Positions 10,978-23,558 of a DNA stretch of 64,000 nucleotides are shown piece by piece. The DNA is from Sodiomyces alkalinus F11 (Eukaryota; Ascomycota; Sordariomycetes; Glomerellales; Plectosphaerellaceae), in the NCBI RefSeq assembly GCF_003711515.1, contig NW_021167079.1, positions 857,471 to 921,470 of the forward strand, in the 5' to 3' direction. The position numbers and the translations under genes are program-made. The notes below the pieces were generated by a model that saw only the letters and a program-made list of their open reading frames with translations, had not been told where the DNA came from and searched no databases. Position 1 is the stretch's first letter. Every line of letters begins with the position of its first letter.

Positions 10978-13900
10978 GGGAGATAAGGAAGATCACTGCG
11001 ACACATCTTCCAAGAAACGAGACAGGGTTAGGGCTCAGGACGGGTATTATATGCATTCCTTCCTCTCGTGCGTCATGGGCGGTGATGGGCCTAGCCGTTG
11101 AGAACTACACGGAAATCGCCCACGTGCTACTCAATGTGGTGCTACTCAGTGTCTTGCCCCGCGGAGGAGGTTCACAGCTCACTTACCCTGGATAGAATCA
11201 GGAACAAGGTGATCCACCAAAGCATGCATACAGCCAATGACGACCCGAGCGCAAACAACGTGGACGGTGCCGAGAAGGTCGAAGGCCATATTCTTTGCTG
11301 TAAGGCAGAGGCGCCATTGCTGTTGCCCGGTTTGGTGTGGGCCTGCTTATTTCTTGGTCTTTCTTCATTCAATAATGGAGTGCGATCGCGGGCCTAATAT
11401 TATGGCGATAGTGTTGGGATAAGCAAGCAGAGCACGAAGATCTCTCATATCCGAGTGTAAATAGCTAGGGAAGAGGGCCGGTTTATAGCTGTCAAGGAAG
11501 TAGATCAATCCGTGTTTCATGGCCTTGATATGGATATGGTTGAATCGAGTTCGCAGCGATGGTCGCGGTGTGGCAGCGTCGGTTCTGGAGCAAACAAACG
11601 TCAGAAAATACTTCATCCCGACGATCCACACAGTTTCTCAGACCAACTCACAGAGTGAGCTACTTCATACTTCCGAGGGTGGATAAGACCGAACGCTCAC
11701 TCAATACTGTACCTACGTGTGGAGACACCCCGAACGCGTCGCGTCTCACCAAGTCGTACGTGCGCCATGCAACTCTCGCGTTAAAACCCCCACGGGTCGC
11801 GTTGCATCATGTCCTGGGACAGGTAAATGACAGGCAATAGGTATCGCCTATCGATGGATCAATGACCGGTCCACTCGTAGAGGAAGAACCGCTGGATCGA
11901 GAGAACTCATGGGCGCAGATAAAAGATGGATAAGATACGAGTAGCGTACTTCTGACGACACAGCTCTTCCGCTCCCGGTAGCGCGATTCATCACGCAGCT
12001 GATTACGTGAAACGGGAGGGTAAAAGCTGACTCCAGGCCGGCCCACGCAAAGATGCCGAGGGTCAGTCGTATGGGCTGGTTCGGCAGCATCACAACAAAC
12101 GTTCGTGTTAGTCGGGAAGCGGAGAGAAAGAAGTGCGAGCCAGGCATACTTCGCCATGGAGACTTTTGTTCGCACAATGACCTTCTTGTAATGCCATGAA
12201 GATACCGCCTGTCACTTTTTCGAACCTCGTGGCAACACCGGAAGATTGGTTCTTCGGTAGTCTCAAGGCGGAATGGATTGTATTTTCTTTCTTAAAAGAA
12301 AAGAAAAAGGGCGACCCCGGCTTTGTGGTCAACAATATGTAGTTGACTTTGTACTGTTCCCGTACGTCCATCCGGTTGGTTTGCTGGGTCGTGGACTTGA
12401 GACGCCGGGAAAAAAAGATCCAAGGTTGATTGAGAAGTACCAGGGGGTGCTTGATGAGCTGGCGAGACCGGCAGAGGCCGAAACGACAGGTTCATTTGTT
12501 CATATCCCACCCAAGAGTCCCGTTGCTTGGCTCGTTTGAGCCGTGCGGGCGAAAAGGGCAAGCAAGGAGCCAGAGAAGGCTGAATTGAGGGCAGAAACGG
12601 GAGTTGCCCTGAGTTTGTGCGCTGCTCTAATTATTTTGTAGATTTCAGCGACACACAGAACTGGGAGGAGAGACTAACAAATCATCGCCCGAACCGTCGT
12701 CAACGCAGTGGAGCCACCTGGACAGCGGCCAATGCCCGGGCGGCGCCATCCGGCGAAGCGAATTGACTGGATACGAGCGCGTAGGGAAGGGTAGATTGGC
12801 CGGACAATACGGCGCCGATCATGCCACAAGCCGGACACCGGGCATCAAACCATCTTGCACATCCCCGGTGCTATCAGAGATGTAGAGACACGGCAGGGAA
12901 AGCAGTGGGACCAACGCCTAGTTAGCTCGTGATTTTGACGATGAAATGACGGCGCCTTTGTCTGTTGCTGTCGAGTGATACGTGTGTGGAGTGGAGATTA
13001 AAAGAAATAAAATAAAACTAAAAAGGAAGCAAGAAAAAGATGGTTTGGGGCGAGGTCAGTGAGATAACCGTCACGAGGGTGCATTAGTCACGCTGGGCAG
13101 TCCGTTTTACGCGGGGTATTACAGTACTATTATTGTACCTTTATGGTACAGTGAGGATTCGGTGACGATGATCGGTAACGGACGAAGGAGGGCTTTCCGG
13201 ACTGTTGGGTAAGGTAGGTAGAGCCCCTACCTAAATGGTCACATCCACAGGCAGTCTTGCCCAGAAATACCCCAGACCCCATCACAACTACCTTACCTAC
13301 TCTGCAATGTCTGATAACGTCGTCAGATGGTGAAAACGTGAAACGTGCTTGTTGAGCTGGTCCTTCTCTGTCGTAACCAAGATGACGTTACCAGGTTGTG
13401 TCGAGGCCGGTTGCCACGGCCCTTCCTCATCCTTTTTATCTTATGGAAGTGGCGATGGCTGACGGTTATGGTTATGGTAGGAGCTTCCTTCCGTTGCTTC
13501 GCCCTTGTCACCTGTTCCTTCTTCTCCAGCCCGATCCCACCTAGACTTTCCATATTTGGGTACCCGGTCGTCGTCTGAGACAGCACCATCCATCCACAGC
13601 GAGACCATCTTTTGGCGCCGACCGTACCTTATAGTACGACCACCACCCATGTAGCTACCTAAGGTAGATACCTCATCGGTACCATCAGGTGGCAGAACGG
13701 CCAAGTACTTGGCTGGAGCGGGACGGCAACACGCTCATTCTGCAAAGTCGATCTTGCTCGACACAAACGAGCCGAGGGACGCGCTTCGGATTCTCTGGTA
13801 GGGTACATATAATGTCAAGCTGCTCTGTCCTCCGCGTTAAGGTACCTAGTCATCCTAACACCCCGATGTACGAGCCTTCCATCGTATTGGGCCCAGCTAC

Positions 13901-16570
13901 TGGTACCGAGAGGCAGCGTCGATAACAGGTACGAACGGGTCGGACCAGCATTGAGGGTCTCACCACGTATGTCCAAAGTCTTCTTTCCCGAAACATAAAC
14001 AATGTAGAGTGATATTTATATAGGTACCTACCTAATATTCGCCAGTTCCTGTGCTTTTATGTATTTTCGCTCCACGATGCATGTGATGACGGTCGATGAT
14101 TGGAGCCCGTGCGACTCCGGGCTGAAGGAGGATACTTCCGCCGACCCTCGGCCGACGGAGATGCCGCCACGATGTACGATGGATTATAGTTTAGAAATGG
14201 CGAAACATGCGCACAATCCTTACTTCTTCAAACACGTCAAAGAAACAAAAGATAACTCAAAGCAAAGAAAAAGCTAGAGTATTTTCTTTGCATCCCCTTC
14301 TTCCCGGCCGACCGATGCTTTGTGCTTGTCTCGACGCTTCTTTTGAGTGTTGCGGTTGTTGGAAGGGAGAAGAAGGTGGGGACACGTACAGTGCGATTGG
14401 AATGAAACGGGCGATCTGCCGACGCGTGCGCGTGAAAGAAGGCAAGGGAGGAAGATGAAGGGAGAGAAACCCGAAAAACCAAAGGAAACAAACCTTGCAC
14501 AAACAGTTGGGAGGAAAGAGAGATGGGCAGACCAGGAGTTATAATTATATATTGAGAAACACGGGGTATTAATCGGACAACCCCACCAACGCACCCAACG
14601 ACGAAAATAGAAATAAAGATCAAGATCCACTGACCGACCGGGCGTGGTGATGGATGGAATGGATGGATGCAGGTCCGTTTTGGGAGCCAGCTCTGTTCGA
14701 TTTTCCTACCCTAGGCCTTTTCTTTTCTACCCTTCATTTGCCGCTCCCTTGTGCGAGCAGGAGGATGCAGAGGTACGAAGAAATGGAGAAACGGGGAAAA
14801 CGAGAAACACTTCCATCCATCAAACAGTGAAACGAAACAGCGAACATCGTGATCGGTATCGGGACTACGGAGTGCGTTGTAAATAAAGGAAGATCTTTCT
14901 CGTACCGTCCCGATTCTTTACACTGTAGTAGTAGCCGCATAGTACCGTGAGTTGACAAAGATTCCGGGACAACTCAAAGTAATCTACTTCGGATATTTTG
15001 GAGACATTCTACGTGGACGATCATAATCTGGTGAATCATCTAGTGTTGCCAGCCAAAGTATCGAAGCGCCGGGTCTTTGAAGTGTCCCGAAAATAATGCC
15101 CACCCCTGTAACGTGATATACGGTGCGGAAACAGGTGGTACGGAGTACAAAGCCACGCCATTCGCCAGGTCCGTTGCGGCGCGAGTGAGACCAAGATTTT
15201 AGGGACTGGTGGACCCACCTGGAGCTCCAGTTCCCGGCACCGTCACCCGACCTGCCCCGTGTCCTAAACCCCCGTCCAGACATTCTTAGCTCTCCAGCGT
15301 GTCCAGGTCGTGGCTCCGAGGAAGGAAGGGGGACAAGGAGCCAGCAGCCCGCCCATCTCCCCCAATGTCCTAAAACGTTCCTTGATCCTAATGTTGGACC
15401 AGGGCCCCACCCGCCCCCCTAAAGCACCCAGAAGGTCCGCCCGACCGTGTTGCCATTGAGGCTTTCGGGCCCTCGCCGTGCTGCCTTGAACCCCCCAGGC
15501 TCCGCCGCCCTCCCCACAAAACTTTTTTTCTCTCTTTTACCTTCGCCCGTCCCCTCCGAGCCCCTACCCTCCGTCCTTTCCCCCCTTCTCTTCTCCTTTC
15601 TTCCTCCTTTTTCCCCATCATCTTCCGACCGGCACCTTTCAATCTCACCATCATATCGACCCCATCCGACCCATTCTTCTTCCACCGGGACCACGGAGCC
15701 TTGACGGACTTGCGCCGTGAATACCATCGACATACCAGATCAGCATCGTCGTCCTCTGTCCCTGAAAGACTTTTTTGGTTTCCATTCTCCGAAGCTCATC
15801 CGGCATCTGTGGACGGCTTCAAATCCCCCCGCGGACCTGCATCTTCCGGGTTCCTCTGCGACTCATTTCATCTCTTTTCGTGTCCATCATCACACTACAA
15901 TAGCTGCGCGACAGCATAGTCATCCTCGAGCAGAGGGGTGACGCAGAAGCATATCAGTCTTTTTCGTCTCCCCTTTTAACTCGTCGTTCGTTGTCAGAAT
16001 TTGTCTGCCTCGCCTGGCGACCGGCCTACCTTCCGCAACCGCGATCACTGATCGCCGCCAACCCAACAACCGGACTCAACACTGGCCCACCAGCACATAC
16101 CCCCCCTCCTCCCTTCAGGCGCCCAGTGCACTCGGAAAAACAGCCTCTTGGCTTGCGGGCCTGAACCCTTTCCCGACTACAGTGGCTGTCCTCCGAATCC
16201 TGTTCTCCTAAATTCCAACACGAGGGCAAAAGTTGTGAGCTGACCAACGGAACGGGGCCGACCACCGCTCCCATTAGCTCCGGCATCAACGACCCCGCAG
16301 CGCCCGTCTTCTTTTTCTTTCTTCTCTCCGGTCTATTTTATTGCTCCCTTTCCTCCCCCACTCCCTCTTCAACCATCCCTTCCGTCCATTTTGGTCCCTC
16401 TCCATTGACGGAGTTGCGTTGCCTTTGCGACTTTACTTTCTTTCCCTCGCGTACTTGGATTCGACCTCGCTCGCTTTGACGAGTAACCATTCTCAGCTCG
16501 CCACCACGCCCACACGCGCGCGCATTTTCTTGTCGCCAAAAAACCGCACACGCATTCTCAATCCTTGACC
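10978..16570. other. Long region without a supported gene
   Basis: About 5.6 kb with only short open frames on both strands. It contains scattered TACCTA/TAGGTA words (for example around 13205-13240 and 14020-14035), which are common in intergenic DNA of this fungal group. The last 1.2 kb (15400-16570) is strongly pyrimidine-rich and is probably the promoter and leader of the Zn2Cys6 gene. A minus-strand frame at 11172-11372 with a hydrophobic segment and a GTAAGT donor is noted in the findings but cannot be assembled into a gene. Confidence 0.55.
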
Positions 16571-19294
16571 ATGACCGGTGCCGTCCGGTCCACCGCCCTC
16601 AGGGCTGGTGGTGCCTGTGTGCGCTGTCGCAAGGGCAAGACGAAGTGTGTGTACGAAAATGGTCGCGCCCCTTGCAAGAATTGCGCAAAAGGCCTGCACC
16701 AATGCTACCTCCCTTCCGACTCCATGGCCGGCGCTACGGCTTCCCGACACACGGTGCATCGCCCAGCGAGGGAGAGTCTCCCTGCGACTGGGGGGACTTC
16801 GAGTGACCCTCGCGCCGCGAATCCGGCATCGGTCTCCCGCCACATCCAACCCCCAGCCGGCGATAAGTGAGTTTTTATCTTTTCTTATTTTCTTTGTTTA
16901 ATTTTCCATTTTTTTCTTCAACTTTTTTTTCTTTTTTTCTTTTTACGATTTTGGTTTGCCATTCTGTGTGCGCCAGTTTGGTCATAACACATCTCCTCTA
17001 TCCACCCCCTTGCCGGCTTCCGCCTCGTGCTCTCACTCGCTCATCTTTCCCCCGTGGCGCCGCCCCGACCAAGGCGCCGCCCACCTCCATCAAGAAACCC
17101 CCCTTGTTCTACATCCATGCGCATAATTCTCGACCCTTCCCGGCCATGTTCCAAATTTCTCTCCGCTCCCCACATGGGCAGACCCTATTGGTGGTCGCGG
17201 CCCTAGGCTTCCGAAGCCTCCGTGCCCGTGCCACGAGCGAACGACCGCGCCACCACCGCCAGCCAACGCGCTAACCACCTCATCTCCACAGACTTACACC
17301 CGAGCTTCTTCAAGAATGCGAACGCGTCGTTTCCAAGACGTATCCGGCTTCGGAAGCTTTCCACAAGCCGACCTTCGTCCAACAACTCAAGAACTCCTCT
17401 CTTGAACCAGCGCTCGTGTATGCGCTCCTGACATGTGCTTCCCGGTAAGTACTCCGAGGCCTTGTTTTTTATTCGTTCATCATGAACGTGGCGGCAATCG
17501 CCTCCCCTCCCCTCCCTCCCTTGTCCCTAAGGTACCTTTCCACGGATACCTTTTCGCCGGGGCTTCATCCGAAGCCTACCACCTCTCCGACCCACTTTTC
17601 CGCTCCCGCTCATTGGGGTGGGTAACTGGTACGGGGTACTTCGACTAACCCCGAATTCGGTGTACAGGAGTTCACCGGCACTCATCCGTCGCTACGGCAA
17701 TCAATCAGGAGCCACCGGAGCGGCCGAGCACTTCGCCAGCAAGGCGATGAGCATCATCATTCACAACATGGATGCTCCGTCCCTGGCCGACCTCCAGGCC
17801 ATCTGCCTGATCATCATCCACGAATGGGGCTCTCGCAATGCCGTTCGTGCTTACATTTACCTCGGCCAGGCCAGCCGCATGCTCCAGATGTACCGGGTCC
17901 TCCACAGCCACCATGTTGGTGATCACGGCAATACCGACCGGTTCCTTGAGGATGAGTCGTTCCGTCGCGTCCTTTGGCTGCTCTACATCCTCGATTGCCT
18001 CCTGACCAGCCATCCCGGTCGTCAGCCGGCTCTCTCTGTGGCCGACACGCTGGATGTCTCTCTGCCCTGTTTGGACATGAACTTCGCCTTTGGAAATGCC
18101 GTGTTCGTCAAGACGCTGGACTTGAGCAAGCCTCGACACATGCCCCCTGACGCCCAGGTCGACGTGGTGGGTGAGTTTGGCCACATCGTTCTGGCTACGC
18201 GCATCTGGCGCGACGTCGTCCAGATGCTCTTGTCGCCCGAACCGTTCAGCGAGGACACTTGCGCCCAACTCGTGGCCGCCATTGAGAAGTTGCGGCATTC
18301 GCTGCCTATGCAGTACACCGAGAAGCCCGGGCAGATCAACCTGCACATCACCATGGGTTCCGGCTTCACGTACGCCATGCTCCATTGCATGCTCCACTGC
18401 GCATGCATCTTCATCCACCGCCGTCGCCTGCTGCACTACGTCACGGCCCACGACTTTAACATCGAGACGTGGCGTCTCACGCCGGAGTGCCACGAGATCG
18501 TCGGCCACCTTTTCACCTCATGCCACGCCATCATCGCGTTGCTTTCGGCTCTCGACGCCGGATCCGACAAGGAGTCGATTCTGTGCTATCCGATCGCCAT
18601 GCTCTTCTCGGCCTTCACGGCCAGCGCCACGGTGGCCTACCTGTCCCTGAAGGGCCTCACGCCGCAGAATACCTGTGAGACGGCGAGCAGCCTCGTTCGC
18701 GACGGGCTCCGGTTCATGCAGGACGGCGTCAATACTTGGCCCCTCATCAGCTCGTGGCTGCGCCATCTCACGGTGATGCACCGTGTCTTGGACAACGACA
18801 GCATCCCGCGTGTGGCCCCCGGTGGAGGAGGAGGAGGCGGCGGGGATGGGGTACACGCGTCGTCGTCGTCGTCGTCGTCGGTGAAGGACGATGTCGCGTC
18901 CAACGCGGACTCGAACCAGGCCGATACCTCCATGGACTACGAGCATGGGGCGGACATGCACAAGCACCCGTCCAACAGCGAGAGCGGGCGTGATAGCGAG
19001 CCGCCCGCCCCGGCACCCCGCCGACCCGGCGTGACGACCATTAACGGCGGGTCCGGCGGGATCGGCACGCCGGCGGCTACTACCAGCCCGCCTCCCGTGC
19101 AGACGGAGGTGAAGCGCTCCCCGGAGTCGGTGCACGGCCAGCCGGTTGTGAGTAACGGACACGACCAGGGCGGCGTCGACCGGCCCGTGCCTCCCGCTCC
19201 GCAGGATATGACGGCTTTGGAGCTTTGCGTTGCTTTTGAGCGACAGCTGCTCGAGCTGGATGACCTTGCTGCGTTTATGGGTGGTGGTGTCTAA
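16571..19294 (+). CDS. Zn2Cys6 fungal transcription factor
   Basis: Exons 16571-16866, 17292-17444 and 17668-19294 join in phase; 691 residues. ATG at 16571 lies in a good context. The binuclear cluster is complete: Cys16, 19, 26, 35, 38, 45 (C-x2-C-x6-C-x8-C-x2-C-x6-C). The middle homology region, typical of the fungal_trans superfamily, covers roughly residues 105-420 and includes the conserved-looking FRRVLWLLYILDCLLTSHPGR. The C-terminus has a run of eight Gly, a run of seven Ser and a long disordered stretch, ending with a hydrophobic/acidic tail. Such proteins bind CGG-type DNA sites in the nucleus as activators or repressors. I cannot tell which pathway it controls. The first intron (425 nt) is long for this genome; the second is 223 nt. 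Confidence 0.85.
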
Positions 19295-20399
19295 ATGTGG
19301 CCTAATATCTGAGAGTCCTTTTTTCTTGTGTGGTTTGGACTGCAGTTTTCCTTGGCCTTTGTACTACTATCTTCCGACGGTTCGGCGTGGTGCTGATCAG
19401 ACTGGATTTGGGGTGTTCTATTGCGGCAGCGTGGGCCGCGACCTGCAAGCCAAACACGCAACCGGTGCGGTGTCGCTTGACAGCTGCCTTGAGTGGCGAT
19501 GAGTTGACTGTTTTTGCAGTGTGACGTTGGCTGCCTTTTATTGTTTGCGTGGTATTCAGATGGGGTTCTGGTCGTTGTCTTTTTGATTTTTTAACATGGC
19601 GTTGAGGCTGGAAATGAGATCAGTATGAGGCTGGATAAGCCCAACTCGGTTGGGAAAGATCGGATCAGGGCCGACGTGGGCTTTTTTTCTTTTCATTTCT
19701 TTTTTTTTTTCCTTTTCTCCTGCTTTGGTTCGTTTCACTCTTTTTCTTTTCTTTTTTCTTTTATTCCATGCCTTCCTCCTCTCATTTTCGGCGCCATGGT
19801 TGATTGACCGGATGGAAGACTTGGTCCCGCAGTGTAAGGGGATGCAGCGAGAGTGTCACTATGCGTTGAATGTGCTCAGGTTGCGTGATATGGCGTTGAG
19901 GACGGGGCCGTTCACTCTCAGTAACCGCACTGACTGTGCGGTTGTAATATTGTATGATGATATTCAGTTATGCCAGACAAAGAAGGTCTCGCCGGTTACG
20001 GTCTCAGACTCTCCGTTTCCTCCTACAAGTTTTGGTCGTACGGAGTACGGGTTTGCGTCTATCCCCCGGGGTCTGGGACTCTTCTAGGTAACTCTGATAG
20101 GAGAATGAGAGAAGGGAAGTGAGAATTGTGGTATAATTCGTGTTTTTCTTCCCTCGCAGAACCATATGTACTTCTTGCCATCTTATATACTCAAGTCTCT
20201 GACTTGTATGTCGGCAAGTCATTACTCAATACTCATAACTACTGAAAATATAGACAGGTTGAAGCGAAGTAGAGTCAAGAGGCCTCCAGATGCCATATAC
20301 ATACCGTGATAAATTCCATCACACACACACACCCCACAGGTCCTCTGACTGGCGCGGTCATTTCATCGCGGAGCGCAACTCCTCCGGAACAGACCCCGA
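19295..20399. other. Convergent 3' region, no gene seen
   Basis: 3' flanks of the transcription factor and the AA9 gene. It holds a T-rich stretch at 19680-19770. Short frames lack any coding look. Confidence 0.6.
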
Positions 20400-21236
20400 C
20401 TAACAAGTGATAGGCCGAGGACCCGGAGCCTGGTAGGGCCGGAAGTTGTTATCAGGCCGGCCGCTGTTTCCGTAGATCATGATCTGGATGGCCGGGTCGG
20501 CAGCATCGTACACGCCGGGGATGGCGACGGTGTCGTTCGGGACGAAATCCCCCCCGGCGGTGACGCGGAGGTTCGCGCACGAGGTGTAGAACTGGGCGCC
20601 GCCGCGGCCGTAGGCGGAGTGGAGAGCGAGCAGCTCGACGCGGAGGAGGTAGTCGCCGGGGGCGATGCAGCGGGGCAGGTCGAAGTAGAACCAGCCGTCC
20701 TGGTCGAGGAGGTTGTCGACGCCCCAGCGGCCGGTCGACGTGTCGAAGTTGTCCTCGGCGACCTTGAACCACTCGAGCCCCTGGACGGGGGCGTTGGCGG
20801 CGTCGTCGACGCGGGCGAGCCAGGCGGTGAGGGGGCCCTTGTGCGAGGCCGCGATGGGGTTGTCCGGGTCGCCGGGGTACTGGGCGCCGCCGATGACGTG
20901 TTGGTACCAGGCGCCGATGGAGTCGCCGGCCTCGACCTCGATGACGTCCCGTGAGACGCGGGTGACGAGACCGCAGGTGAGGTCGGGGGAGTTTACGTTC
21001 TCGACGGGGTTGTTGGAGCCCGGGGCGCGGAGGCCGGAGAGGAGGGGGGCTTCCTCGCCGTTTACGGAGATGACCTGGGTGCAGGAGATGGGTTGTTAGT
21101 GCCCGATTTCTTGGACCTTGGCTGTGGAATAGGGGGATAGGGGGATAGGGGGATAGGGGGTTTCAGGTACCTGGAAGATGGCATGGCCATGAGCCAGGGC
21201 GGCAAAGCCGAGAGCTGAAGCGGCGGCGTACTTCAT
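20400..21236 (-). CDS. AA9 lytic polysaccharide monooxygenase
   Basis: Two exons, 21171-21236 and 20400-21074, phase 0; 246 residues. Exon 1 encodes the signal peptide and the first residues, ALAHG|HAIFQ, so cleavage would expose His18 as the mature N-terminus. The copper histidine brace is complete: His18, His100 (ASHKGPLTAW) and axial Tyr185 in GGAQFYTSC, with the usual Gln183. Cysteines occur in DLTCG, PRCIAPG and the C-terminal PITC. There is no cellulose-binding module, so it is a single-domain enzyme. AA9 enzymes oxidatively cut cellulose or related beta-glucans outside the cell, using reductant and H2O2 or O2. The intron holds four tandem GGGGATA units. Coding frame verified by reading the minus strand through to the TAG stop. 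Confidence 0.93.
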
Positions 21237-22579
21237 GGTTGTGGTCGTGATCGGAGGGGGAAAATATGGGCAGATCCTGGAGGTTGACGAGGATAGAGAG
21301 ACAAGGACAGCTTCCGACCTTCGGGGAGAGAACAGGTCGAGGCCCTTAAGTAGTCGCGACACAGACAGCGACATGAGGTTGCATCTCAGGGACAGGCCAG
21401 CAGAATGTCACGCAAACCCCCTTTCGGAGGACTGATGTCGACGTTCCGTCGAAATTGGGCCCCCATACAGTGTACAAGTACAGGATGGGTGGATGGAACC
21501 CTCCCCTCCCCCTCATTGCGATGCATTTTTTGGAAGCGAACGACCCCACGCCGGCATGCTCTGAACCGGCAGCGAATGAAGACCCTGGTCTTTGAATAGC
21601 CAAGCTGGTTTAAGTTTGGTTCCCCAGAGTCCAGATATTGCGGGATATTCATATAGTGTTATATGACGACGGGCTTCCTGTTCTGTAAGAACTGCGTTAG
21701 TCGTCATTGGCTTCAGAAATCAAGAATCAAGCCAACCTGGGGAACAGTCTGCATCTTCTATTTGTGGGAGTTTTTCTAACACATGTAGGCTGAGAGTCAA
21801 GCGTCATCTGGGATGGTTGGCGTTTGAGAATAAGCACAGGGACATCATATGAGGCCCCCAAGAGCTCAGATATCTGAACTATCATTACATCCACAAGATT
21901 CTGGCATGACCTCATCTGTTCTATCTGAGATGAGCAGGCTTCTGGCTCTGGCCGAAGAAACGAGAGCCTCTGAGATCACATTCAGGGTTACGGGTAACAT
22001 GAAGGCTAGGGAGGAGGCCGGGGAGTTCACGATGCAAGAAACGGCAGTGAGAAGAAGATTTCCCCGAGTGGCTGGTCCGCGATGCCAGGAACCCGGGGGA
22101 TCATCGGGTTTGAAAATCGTCCAACGCGAGCTTGGTTACAAGAAAGGAGATCGCTTCCGCATTGAGAACGGAAGAGGAAGACAGTGTGGTATTGCAGGCG
22201 GAACAAAGGGAAGGGAATTCCGAAGCTGGTGCCCCCTTTCGTTTTTGGCCTTTCGCCTTTCGCCTTTCCTTTCGACCCCCACCTCCAACAGAGGATCACG
22301 AGGAGATGGGTCAGGTCGAAACATTTGACAGCAAACTGACAGGACTCCGGATAGCAGATTGCGGAATACTTGATGGTCCAGAGTTCTATTTTCGATGTAG
22401 ACGGGGTGGTAAAGTGGTCCTGTAGTATAAAATAGGCATTATACTGTAGTAGCAGTCACATCATAATAACCTGGCATCTAAGTGGTAACTGAAGCTGGCC
22501 CGCTTTATTTATCGACACTTCTTAGCAGCCTGGCGTTTCGTACTATTACTATAGCACGGACCCGTTTTACGGCATTTAG
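21237..22579. other. AA9 upstream region and left flank of Helitron
   Basis: No gene seen. An open frame on + at 21849-22328 has no recognisable features. CpA and TpG are at normal levels up to about 22580, where the RIP-altered region starts. Confidence 0.6.
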
Positions 22580-23043
22580 CGGTATTTTTCGGGCGACTTA
22601 CTCTTATAGTATATAGCTCTATAAATTTTAAAAATTTCTATACTTTTATTATATACAGGATTTATAGTAAATAGCGTTATATTTAATTAAGGGCGTTCCG
22701 TGCGGATCTTTTCTTATTTTAACGGCTAGACTATACTACCGTGTAGTATTACTCTTATATCCCCCGGCCCCCGTAAATAAAGCTTTACCTACGCCGTTAA
22801 ATATTATATCGCGCTATTAAGATAGTTAGCTAACCTATTAATCCGGAGCCGCGGGCTTACGGTAGTTACTATACCGTTAAGCCGTTTTCTGATTTTAGGT
22901 ATTATCCGCGGGCACGGTATATTTACGCCACCTATATACTATATCGTGCTACGAACGCAGCTAACCAAAACGCCTGTTAAGCCGCCCGTAATACGTTATA
23001 TACAGGTTCTACGGCTCCCGCACTACCCGTTTTAATAGGCTAC

Positions 23044-23122
23044 CCTCCTCCTACGCCTTCTCCTCCTACGCCTCCTCCTCCTACGCCTCCTCCTCCTACG
23101 CTTCCTCCTCCTCCTCCCGTTT
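23044..23122 (+). repeat. 15-bp CCT/ACG repeat coding Pro-rich tract in Helitron
   Basis: Imperfect tandem units of CCTCCTCCTCCTACG. In the frame of the Rep N-terminus it reads PPPT units, so it was probably a proline-rich linker of the transposase. Confidence 0.75.
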
Positions 23123-23490
23123 TAACCGGCTAAGGAGGAGGGCGGCTATATAGGCGACGCCGTTATACCCTTATAGCGTAACGCTTTACGGTCCACTCCG
23201 GGTTATTATTACTTAGCCTATCACCGTTACCTTATAATAGCCGCTTTTCCCATGCGCCGTAATAGTATACCGTATAATACCTATACCGATTACCGTAACG
23301 GCAGGGCGAATGGCAGAATAGCTATTACTACTAGCTAGCGCCTCGCGAACTATACCCGCTGTTAAGAGCGTTTAGACTATTCCGGGCCGCTAAGGTAGTA
23401 TTAGCCGTGTATTACGGTCGATTACTATAATCTCGGACTAATATGCGTAGAGTATAAGTATTACGCTACGCTTTATTATATTAGGGAGAA

Positions 23491-23558
23491 GTTATAAGTT
23501 AGTTAACTATCCCGCGTTATTAGCCGTTATCTAACCGCTATTATCTTCTATTACTTAG
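23491..23558 (+). other. Inferred intron 1 of the Helitron Rep/helicase gene
   Basis: 68 nt between a decayed HWGE (LLY-stop-GE, 23473-23490) and ELSPINPKF (from 23559). It ends in ttacttag and has a CTAAC branch-like site 23 nt before the end. Its removal shifts the frame from 1 to 0 exactly as needed. The donor (gttata) is weak, which RIP may explain. Confidence 0.6.

Noticed and set aside
20619..20954. Plus-strand frame in the AA9 locus
   Set aside because: Val/Gly/Asp-rich antisense shadow; the minus-strand frame reads as a complete AA9 enzyme.
23044..23122. CCT/ACG repeats as a CRISPR-like array
   Set aside because: Units are contiguous 15-bp repeats without spacers, in a eukaryotic transposon.
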